From CAYYFX01 sp964571855 (GTDB taxonomy: Bacteria; ARS69), in contig CAZNDO010000021.1 in the NCBI GenBank assembly GCA_964571855.1, positions 1-64,000 on the forward strand: a stretch of 64,000 nt of DNA. Reading direction: 5' to 3'. This document shows positions 57,194-64,000 of this stretch, in pieces; positions within the stretch are counted from its first letter, which is position 1, and every line of letters begins with the position of its first letter. The notes below the pieces were generated by a model. That model worked only from the letters and a program-made list of their open reading frames with translations, did no database searches and was not told the origin of the DNA. Both the position numbers and the translations under genes were made by a program.

Positions 57194-58146
57194 GAGCCAC
57201 CTCCCGGCGCGCCGGCCGCCGCCGCTTTCGCCCGCCGGTCCGCGAGCAGCGCGTCCAGCGAGTCGGCCAGGGGAATGGCGGGGGTCCAACCGGCATCCGC
57301 GCGCGCCCTGGCGGCGCTCCCCACCTGCCGCGGAAGATCGCCCGGGCGCATCCGCGACGGGTCCGGGCGAACTTCGATTTCGACGGTGGACTTGTCAAGG
57401 AGCATCCCGAGGAGGTCGCGCATGCGCGTCCCCTTCCCCGAGCACAGGTTGTAGACCTGTCCCGGCGTGCCGCGCTCGGCGAGGGCCACGTACCCGCGCA
57501 CGATGTCGCGCACGTCGGTGAAGTCCCGCACCGCCTCGAGCCATCCCACGTGGATGACGGGCTCCGCCCCCGCCTCGATCTCCGCGATCTGCTTCGCGAA
57601 CGCCGCCCCCGCGAGGTGCAGCGGCTCCCCGGGACCGGTGTGGTTGAAGGGGCGCGCGCCGATCACGTCGATCCCGCCGCGCCCCTGGAACGCCATGGCC
57701 ACGGCCTCCGACGCCACCTTGCTCCAGCCGTAGACCCCGAGCGGGCACAGCGGCGCGGACTCGGTGACGGGGTCGTCCTCCTCCGGGACGGCGCCGTACA
57801 TCGCGCTCGACCCCACGTGCACGAAGCGGACGGGCTTGCCGCGGCGGCGGAGCGCCTCGGCGAGCTGCGCGGTCCCGCGGACATTCACATCCAGGGTCTG
57901 CTGCAGCGCGGCCTCGTCCCCGCGGCCGGGGAGCGCGGCCAGGTGGAAGACGGCATCGGGGTCCGCCGCGGCCACCGCCGCGGTGAGCGCCGCGCCGTCC
58001 AGGAGGTCCACGGCGGCGAAGGACTCGCCGGGGCCCGGCGCGAGCGGGCGCTGATCCAGCCCGGTCACCGACCAGCCGCGCTCGCGGAGGAGCGCCCGCA
58101 GATGCGTCCCCACGAACCCGTGGCTTCCCGTCACGAGCGCCTTCAA
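57190..58146 (-). CDS. Sugar-nucleotide reductase/epimerase, SDR family
   Basis: 318 aa extended SDR with N-terminal VTGSHGFVGTHL, active-site YGWSK and PFNHTGPGEP, close to GDP-6-deoxy-D-mannose reductase (Rmd) and RmlD types. It probably reduces the 4-keto intermediate made by the dehydratase next to it. TTG start at 58146; no better start fits the short lead. 51 nt downstream of the glycosyltransferase gene. Confidence 0.82.
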   Translation of the reverse strand: MKALVTGSHGFVGTHLRALLRERGWSVTGLDQRPLAPGPGESFAAVDLLDGAALTAAVAAADPDAVFHLAALPGRGDEAALQQTLDVNVRGTAQLAEALRRRGKPVRFVHVGSSAMYGAVPEEDDPVTESAPLCPLGVYGWSKVASEAVAMAFQGRGGIDVIGARPFNHTGPGEPLHLAGAAFAKQIAEIEAGAEPVIHVGWLEAVRDFTDVRDIVRGYVALAERGTPGQVYNLCSGKGTRMRDLLGMLLDKSTVEIEVRPDPSRMRPGDLPRQVGSAARARADAGWTPAIPLADSLDALLADRRAKAAAAGAPGGGS

Positions 58147-58197
58147 GCGATGCCTCCGAGGATCGGATTCAAGGCCATGATATCACGCCACTTGAGA

Positions 58198-59196
58198 TCA
58201 TCGCTCGCCGGCCGCCACGGTCTCGTAGATCCGCAGGAGCCGCGCGCAGACCGCCTCCTGCTTCAGGCTCCCGCGCAGCTCCCGCCCGTTCGACCGCTGC
58301 CGCTCCCGGAGCACCGCTGCCGTCCGCGCGGCGAGGGCGTCTAGCCACGCGTCGCGGCCGGCCTCGCCGTCCGGGAACGGCACGACCCCGCCCGGCGTCA
58401 CGCCGTCCAGCATCTCCGCCGCGTCGCCCACGTCCGTGGACACCACGGGCAGCCCCACCGCCAGCGCCTCCTTCACGACCGTCGGCGAACCTTCGGCCCC
58501 CCGCCGCGACGTGAACAGCAGCACGTCCGCCGCGTTCAGCTTCGCCACGACCCGCTCGTACGGTTGCCCCGGCTCCGTGAGGATCAACTCCTGCGCGTCG
58601 GGAAGCTCCCGGCGCACGCGCTCCAGGACCTCGCGGAACACGTCCCACCCCTTCACCGCGTTGTCCGGGCGGGCGCCGAAGAGGACGCGCGGCGGTCCCG
58701 GATCCAGCCCGAGCGCGCGGCACGAGGCCGCGCGGTCCGCGGGGGCGCAGGCGGCGAAGTCCACGCCGTTCGGCACGATCTCGTTCGCCGGGTGCGGCCA
58801 CTGCCCGGAGAGGCGGCGCGCCACGAAGATCCGCCGCGCGGCGGTGCGCGCCGTGGCCACGGAGAGCGTGCGCTGGACGGGGTCGTTCAGGTCGCTGCCG
58901 TAGAACGTGAACACGCGCGGGGCCGTGGTGGGCAGCATGAGCGTGGCGAGGCCGGTGAGCCCGTAGTGGACGTGCACCAGGTTGAAGCGGCCGGCGTCCC
59001 ACCGGGCGCGCACGCGCGGGTTCGCCAGCAGGTAGTCCTTCGCGCCGGTCCCCTGCGCCACGAGCTCGGTCTCGATCTCCACGCGACCCGTGGCGAGGAG
59101 CGCGTCCCGCTGCTGGGTCACGAAGATGCCGCGCGCGGACTTCGCGCCGGGCTCGTACAGCATGTTCGTGACCCACAGCGCCCGGAGTCGGCTCAT
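58198..59196 (-). CDS. Glycosyltransferase, GT4 family
   Basis: 332 aa GT-B-fold retaining glycosyltransferase. The N-terminal acceptor domain has LYEPGAKSARGIFVTQQ, the C-terminal donor domain FGARPDNAVKGWD. The E-x7-E motif is EGSPTVVKEALA with GLPVVSTDVGD after it. Probably transfers the deoxysugar made by the downstream genes. ATG at 59196 overlaps the methyltransferase stop (ATGA), linking it to the polyketide genes. Confidence 0.87.
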   Translation of the reverse strand: MSRLRALWVTNMLYEPGAKSARGIFVTQQRDALLATGRVEIETELVAQGTGAKDYLLANPRVRARWDAGRFNLVHVHYGLTGLATLMLPTTAPRVFTFYGSDLNDPVQRTLSVATARTAARRIFVARRLSGQWPHPANEIVPNGVDFAACAPADRAASCRALGLDPGPPRVLFGARPDNAVKGWDVFREVLERVRRELPDAQELILTEPGQPYERVVAKLNAADVLLFTSRRGAEGSPTVVKEALAVGLPVVSTDVGDAAEMLDGVTPGGVVPFPDGEAGRDAWLDALAARTAAVLRERQRSNGRELRGSLKQEAVCARLLRIYETVAAGER

Positions 59197-59915
59197 GCCG
59201 CCGCCTTCCGCGCGGTGTGCACCGCGAGCATCCCGCCCAGGATCTCCCGGCACCGCACGTCCACGAGCCCCGCCTCCGCCAGCCACTCCGCCACCCGGCG
59301 CTGCCCGGGATAGGCCCGCAGCGTCTCCACCAGGTGCCAGTACGTGGCGGGGCGGCCGTGGAGGAAGACCCCCAGCAGCGTGCCGGCCGCGAAGAGGTAC
59401 GCGGTCCAGACCGCCGCGAGCAGGCGCGACGCCGGGCGCCCCAGATCGAAGGACCAGAACACGCCGCCGGGCCGGAGCGCGGCCGCGCAGGACTTCAGGA
59501 ATCGCGGGAGGTCCGTGGCGTAACGCAATCCATAGGCTACCGTTACAACGTCGAACTGCGGCCCGTCGAGCGGCATCCGGTTGAGGTCCGCCAGCAGCCA
59601 CCGCGCGCCCGCGGCGCCCACCTTCCGGCGCGCGCGGGACAGCATCGCGCGGTTCCCGTCCAGGCCCACGAGCGCCGTGCCGGGGAAGGTGCGCACGAGG
59701 AGCGCGGCCACGTCCCCGGTGCCGGTGGCGAGGTCCAGGCAGCGGGCGGGCGGCGCCGCGAGCGCGCCGAGCAGCGTGCTCCGCTTCCACGCGTCCTCGC
59801 GCCCGCCCGAGATCAGGACGCGCATGAGGTCGTACCGCGGGGCGACGCGGTCGAAGTTCTCCACGCCCCGCCGCACGGCCGCCCCCGGATCCTTCGGCCA
59901 CTCCAGGAACGTCAC
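59193..59915 (-). CDS. UbiE-like SAM-dependent methyltransferase
   Basis: 240 aa class I methyltransferase. It starts with the VENFDRVAPRYDLM pattern of UbiE/COQ5 and has SAM motif CLDLATGTGDVA plus FDVVTVAYGLRYATDL. Beside a type III polyketide synthase it more likely methylates the polyketide product than a quinone. GTG in a GTGA overlap with the synthase gene. Confidence 0.83.
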   Translation of the reverse strand: MTFLEWPKDPGAAVRRGVENFDRVAPRYDLMRVLISGGREDAWKRSTLLGALAAPPARCLDLATGTGDVAALLVRTFPGTALVGLDGNRAMLSRARRKVGAAGARWLLADLNRMPLDGPQFDVVTVAYGLRYATDLPRFLKSCAAALRPGGVFWSFDLGRPASRLLAAVWTAYLFAAGTLLGVFLHGRPATYWHLVETLRAYPGQRRVAEWLAEAGLVDVRCREILGGMLAVHTARKAAA

Positions 59916-61045
59916 GCCGCCACCCGGAAGCGCAGCCCTTCCACGGTCAGCCCCGGTCCGAACGCGAGCGCGATCCCGGGACCCGGCGGCCCCTCGCGCG
60001 CGATCCGCTCCAGGATGAAGAAGATCGTGGCCGAGGACATGTTGCCGTGCCCGGTCAGGACCTCCCGCGGCACGGCGAGCTGCTCGTCGCACAGCCCGAG
60101 CGCGTCGCGCACGCGGTCCAGGATCAACGGCCCGCCGGGATGCACGGCCCAGTGTTCCACGCGGTCGGCGCGCGGCTCCAGCCCGCGGACGAAGCGGGGC
60201 AGCTCCGCGGAGAGCGCCTCGGGCACGCGCGAGGACAGCCGCATCAGGAAGCCGGTGTCCCCCACATCCCAGGTCATGTGGTCCGTGCTGTGCGGCACGA
60301 GCCGGCTGGCCCCGCGCCCGATCCGGATCGGCGCGTGCGGGCCGCGCGATCCGTTCACCGCGGTGACCACGGCCGCGCCCGCCCCGTCGGCGAAGAGCGC
60401 GTGGCCGCGGAGGTCGTCGTCGCCCGGCGCCTCCTGGAAGTGCAGGCTGGCCAGCTCGGTGGCCACCACGAGGACCCGCGCCCCGGCGTCCCCGCGCACG
60501 ATCTCCGCCGCGGTCCGCAGCCCCACGATCCCCGCGCTGCACCCCTGGTACCCGATCTGCACGCGGCGCACGTCCGGCGAGAGCCCCAGCCGGACCACGA
60601 GGTCGCGGTCCGGGCCGGGGGCGGCGAACCCCGTGCACGTGATGAAGACGAGGTGCGTGATGGCCGCGGCGGCCACGCCGGATCGCTCCAGCGCCGTGCG
60701 CGCCGCCGCCTCCGCCAGCCCCGGCGCCTCGGCCGCGAACACCCGCATCCGCTCCGCGGTGGACGGGATGCGCCCCGGCAGGAAGAGGCGCCGCGCCGCG
60801 CCGTTCGCGAAGTCCGGCAGGACGCTGTGGCGGGCGCGGATGCGCGAGCCGCGGAAGGCCGCGCGCAACCGGCGGCCCGCGGCGGAGTCCATGGGGGCGG
60901 CCAGGAAGTCCGCGAGCGCCCCCTGCTCGTACCGGTGCGCCGGCAGCGCGTGCCCCCACCCCGGCACGCCCACCTCGCGGGCGGGCGCGCGTCGGGGCGC
61001 GGCGGCATCGGCCGAGCGGGCTCGGGTGGCGGCGGGCGGGGTCAC
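59912..61045 (-). CDS. Type III polyketide synthase (chalcone/alkylpyrone synthase family)
   Basis: 377 aa with the full catalytic triad: Cys169 in YQGCSAGI, His302 in WAVHPGGP and Asn335 in GHGNMSSA, essentially at the canonical positions. Such enzymes condense malonyl-CoA onto an acyl-CoA starter to give alkylpyrones or alkylresorcinols. GTG at 61045 chosen; an ATG at 61084 and a longer frame to 61201 (which would overlap the divergent gene) are alternatives. First gene of the cluster running to 55494. Confidence 0.92.
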   Translation of the reverse strand: MTPPAATRARSADAAAPRRAPAREVGVPGWGHALPAHRYEQGALADFLAAPMDSAAGRRLRAAFRGSRIRARHSVLPDFANGAARRLFLPGRIPSTAERMRVFAAEAPGLAEAAARTALERSGVAAAAITHLVFITCTGFAAPGPDRDLVVRLGLSPDVRRVQIGYQGCSAGIVGLRTAAEIVRGDAGARVLVVATELASLHFQEAPGDDDLRGHALFADGAGAAVVTAVNGSRGPHAPIRIGRGASRLVPHSTDHMTWDVGDTGFLMRLSSRVPEALSAELPRFVRGLEPRADRVEHWAVHPGGPLILDRVRDALGLCDEQLAVPREVLTGHGNMSSATIFFILERIAREGPPGPGIALAFGPGLTVEGLRFRVAA

Positions 61046-61190
61046 GGGTCGGAGTCTACCGCGTCCCGACCGCGGGCGGGGCATGCACCCCGGAACCGGT
61101 TGAGCGGGCCGGGGCGCGGGAGTAGCATCGCGGCCCGCTCCCGCCGTGCGCCCCCTCGGCGCGGCCTGTCCCTGATCCGGGAGGCTCTTC

Positions 61191-64000
61191 ATGGTGTCCA
61201 CTCTTCGCGTTCCATCCGCACTTCGCGTGGCCGCGCTCGGCGCGCTGCTCGCGGGTTCCCTGGCCGCGCCGGCCGTCGCCGCGCCCGGCTACCTGCGCTA
61301 CCCGGATGTGCACGGCGACACCGTCGTCTTCTGCGCGGAGGGCGACCTCTGGACGGCGCCCGTCACGGGCGGCACGGCGCGGCACCTCACGTCGCATGCG
61401 GGCACGGAGTACTTCCCGCGGTATTCCCCGGACGGCACGCGCATCGCGTTCACCGCGGAGTACGACGGCAACCGCGACGTCTTCCTCATCCCCGCCGCCG
61501 GCGGCGAGCCGAAGCGCCTCACCTGGGATCCGAGCGCGGACGAGGTGATCGGCTGGACGCCGGACGGGAAGGAGATCCTCTTCCGCAGCCGCCGCGACAC
61601 GCCCCACGGGGACTGGTCCGTGTATGCGATCGGGACGGACGGGGGCGACCCGCGCATGCTGCCGGTCGGCCGCACGAGCCGGCTCGCGATCGACCCCGAG
61701 TCCGGGATGTGGGCGCTGAACCGCACGGATCGCGAGCGCGCCACGTGGAAGCGGTACCGCGGCGGCACGGCGGCGGACATCTGGGTGGGGCACCCGGACC
61801 GCAGGGATTTCCAGCGCATCACCACGTTCGCGGGCCACGACATGATCCCGATGTGGTGGGGCGGCCGGATCTACTGGGCGTGCGACGAGGGCGGCACGCA
61901 GGAGATCTGGTCCATGAACCCGGACGGCTCGGACCGCAAGCGCCTCACCGACCACGGCGTCTGGGACATCCGCTACCCGGAGCTCGGCGACGGCGGGCGC
62001 ATCGTCTACATGGTGGCCGGCGACATCGGCCTGTACGACATCGCGTCCGGGAAGGACACGCGCCTCGCGATCGACGTCCCCGGCGAGCGCGCGCTCACCC
62101 GGGTGCGCTACCCCGACCCGGACAAGTACCTCACGGAGTTCGCGCTGTCCCCGGACGGGGAGCGCGTGGCGATCGTGGCGCGCGGCGAGATCTTCTCGGT
62201 GCCGGTGGAGAAGGGCGTGACGCTGGCCGTCTCGGCCGGCTCCGGCGCGCGGGAGCGCGGCATCGGCTTCGACCCCGACGGCAAGAACCTCTACTTCCTC
62301 TCCGACGCGACCGGCGAGGAGGAGATCCGCGTCATCGACGCATGGGGCCGCGGCGAGGCGCGCGTGGTGAAGCCCGCCGGCACGACGGGCTGGCACTTCG
62401 GGCCCTCGGCGTCGCCGGACGGGAAGCGTATCGCGTGGGCGGACCAGACCCACACGCTGTGGGTGCAGACGGTGCCGTCGGGCACGCCCGTGCGCGTGGA
62501 CCGCTCCGAGCAGGCGGAGATCCGCGAGTACGTGTGGAGCCCGGACGGGCGCTACCTGGCGTACACGAAGATGCCGCGCACGGAGTTCCCGTCGATCTTC
62601 GTGTGGGACTCGAAGGACGCGAAGGTGCGCCGCATCACCGGCGACGAGACCATCGACTATTCGCCGGCCTGGGATCCGGACGGGCGCTGGCTGGCGTTCC
62701 TGTCGGACCGCACGATCGATCCCGTGCTGGACACCGTGCGGGACTTCCAGAACATCGACCTGCTCGTGACGAAGCCCTACCTCGTGATGCTGGACGCGGA
62801 CGCGCCGAGCCCGTTCGAGGAGCGCGGCGGCCTGCCCGGGGAGGACGGCGACAAGGCCGGCAAGGGCAAGGACAAGGACGCGAAGAAGAAGGACGGCAAG
62901 GGCAAGAAGGACGAGGACGGGGACGCGAAGGAGCCGCCGAAGCCCGTGGAGATCGACTGGGACGGCATCCGCGGCCGCGTCGTGGAGGTCCCGGTGGACG
63001 CCGGGCGGCTCGGCGGGCTGGGCGCGTCCGCGTCGCACCTGTTCTGGTTCGCGAACGAGGTGCACGGGATCAGCGGGGACGACGACGGGGACGGCGGCGG
63101 CGGCTCCGACCTCGTGAGCTTCGATCTCGAGGAGAAGAAGGAGAAGGTCTTCGCGTCCGGCGTGACCGGGTACGACCTGCGCCCGGACGCCGGGAAGATC
63201 GCCTTCGCGAAGGACGGCGGCGAGATCTACGTGGTGGAGATCGGCGGCGAGGCGCCGGACGACCTGTCGGACGCGAAGGTCTCGCTGAAGGACGTGGTGA
63301 TCGACCTCGACCCGCGCGAGGAGTGGCGCCAGATGTACTTCGAGGGCTGGCGCAACATGCGGGACTTCGTGTGGGTGGAGAGCATGGCCGGGCTGGACTG
63401 GAAGGCCATGCGCGACCAGTACGCCGCGCTGCTGCCGCGTCTCGCCATCCGCGACGACCTGCGCGACCTCATGGGCGAGCTGATCGGGGAGCTGGCCACG
63501 TCGCACACGTACGTGTACGGCGGCGATTACACCGGCGACCCGAAGGGCGTGCCCACCGGGCTCCTCGGCGGACGGTTCGTGCGCGAGGGCGCGGCGTACC
63601 GGATCGAGAGGATCTACCGCGGCGATCCTGCCGACATCGATCGTTCGCCGCTGGACGAGCCCGGCGTGAACGTGCGCGAGGGGGACTACATCCTCGCCGT
63701 CAACCACCGTCCGCTGCCGGCGGACCGACCGCTGGAGGCCGCGTTCGAGAACCTGGCCGGGCGCCCGGTGCTGCTGCGCGTGGCGTCGACCGCCGCCGGC
63801 AAGGACGCGCGCGACGTGGTGGTCACGCCGCTGCGCGGCGACTCGCGCCTGCGTTACGTCGACTGGGTGCGCACGAACCGCGAGGCCGTGGCGAAGGCCA
63901 CCGACGGGCGCATCGGGTACATCCACATCCCGGACATGGGCGCGTCCGGCCTGCAGGAGTTCAACCGCTGGTTCTACCCGCAGATCGGCAGCAGCGGCAT
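61191..64000 (+). CDS. Tricorn-like protease (S41), 3' end outside window
   Basis: 936 codons are visible, open to the window edge. Signal peptide (about 1-30), then a WD40/TolB-type propeller with repeats such as YSPDGTRIAFTAEYDG and SPDGERVAIVARGE. A second propeller contains a very charged Lys/Asp/Gly insert at about 545-585. Then comes a C1-like helical region, the start of the catalytic part (LATSHTYVYGG, expected His) and a PDZ domain (about 820-880). The S41 Ser lies beyond the edge. Exported, peptidase acting on oligopeptides. ATG preceded by GGGAGG. Confidence 0.88.
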   Translation, partial: MVSTLRVPSALRVAALGALLAGSLAAPAVAAPGYLRYPDVHGDTVVFCAEGDLWTAPVTGGTARHLTSHAGTEYFPRYSPDGTRIAFTAEYDGNRDVFLIPAAGGEPKRLTWDPSADEVIGWTPDGKEILFRSRRDTPHGDWSVYAIGTDGGDPRMLPVGRTSRLAIDPESGMWALNRTDRERATWKRYRGGTAADIWVGHPDRRDFQRITTFAGHDMIPMWWGGRIYWACDEGGTQEIWSMNPDGSDRKRLTDHGVWDIRYPELGDGGRIVYMVAGDIGLYDIASGKDTRLAIDVPGERALTRVRYPDPDKYLTEFALSPDGERVAIVARGEIFSVPVEKGVTLAVSAGSGARERGIGFDPDGKNLYFLSDATGEEEIRVIDAWGRGEARVVKPAGTTGWHFGPSASPDGKRIAWADQTHTLWVQTVPSGTPVRVDRSEQAEIREYVWSPDGRYLAYTKMPRTEFPSIFVWDSKDAKVRRITGDETIDYSPAWDPDGRWLAFLSDRTIDPVLDTVRDFQNIDLLVTKPYLVMLDADAPSPFEERGGLPGEDGDKAGKGKDKDAKKKDGKGKKDEDGDAKEPPKPVEIDWDGIRGRVVEVPVDAGRLGGLGASASHLFWFANEVHGISGDDDGDGGGGSDLVSFDLEEKKEKVFASGVTGYDLRPDAGKIAFAKDGGEIYVVEIGGEAPDDLSDAKVSLKDVVIDLDPREEWRQMYFEGWRNMRDFVWVESMAGLDWKAMRDQYAALLPRLAIRDDLRDLMGELIGELATSHTYVYGGDYTGDPKGVPTGLLGGRFVREGAAYRIERIYRGDPADIDRSPLDEPGVNVREGDYILAVNHRPLPADRPLEAAFENLAGRPVLLRVASTAAGKDARDVVVTPLRGDSRLRYVDWVRTNREAVAKATDGRIGYIHIPDMGASGLQEFNRWFYPQIGSSG

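Overview
The window is about 64 kb of very GC-rich bacterial chromosome, cut at both ends, densely coded and mostly on the minus strand. The gene content is a Gram-negative envelope (PilQ secretin, TonB-dependent receptor, LpxL-type acyltransferase), a complete type IV pilus machine, and several large secreted proteins. Those secreted proteins end in a FlgD/T9SS-like C-terminal beta domain. This combination fits an uncultured FCB-type lineage such as Eisenbacteria or Krumholzibacteriota. That placement is inference; no rRNA or universal marker set was available to confirm it.

Layout. 1-8 kb: ribonuclease D and a divergent membrane protein, then a leftward translationally coupled operon obg > HEAT-repeat protein > dprA > LpxL-like acyltransferase > PfkB kinase, and a rightward HAD phosphatase. 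8-23 kb: one long leftward run, ABC ATPase > ABC permease > TPR protein > pilD > histidine kinase > sigma-54 activator > VCBS-repeat protein > pilM-N-O-P-Q > aroK > rsmD > coaD > fmdB-like. 23-33 kb: a rightward propeller-like secreted protein with a broken C-terminus, the pilA pilin with a good sigma-54 promoter, and comEA-like > pilB > pilT > pilC > pilS > pilR. 33-41 kb: mannose/hexose metabolism (manC, manB), cvpA, a TonB receptor with an ECF-type S component, and a TPR protein. 41-53 kb: hutI-hutU, then a leftward series of secreted proteins (14-repeat FG-GAP protein, two beta-helix proteins, a DNRLRE-like protein). 53-64 kb: OPT transporter; a leftward six-gene cluster of type III polyketide synthase, methyltransferase, glycosyltransferase, two sugar-nucleotide SDR enzymes and a nucleotidyltransferase; and a tricorn-like protease running off the right edge.

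Two features stand out. First, four copies of an apparently undescribed intergenic element are present (7703-8006, 33079-33470, 33577-33842, 53376-53605). Each has the same 86-nt centre, identical or differing at two bases between copies and found in both orientations. The centre is flanked by long, nearly perfect inverted arms: the inner ~38 nt are shared between copies, while the outer part is unique to each copy yet self-complementary. Three of the four end within 15 nt of a stop codon. Second, a perfect tract of eight 7-bp units (49760-49815) lies where the signal peptide of a 1.1-kilo-residue secreted protein begins. The only ATG with a strong ribosome-binding site is out of frame at eight units and would be in frame at seven or ten, which is the expected architecture of a phase-variable (contingency) locus.

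Most cistron junctions are 4-bp GTGA or ATGA overlaps, so the operons are read as translationally coupled units. Pilus production appears to be controlled by sigma-54: PilS/PilR lie beside pilA, and a second kinase/activator pair lies inside the pilD-pilMNOPQ run.
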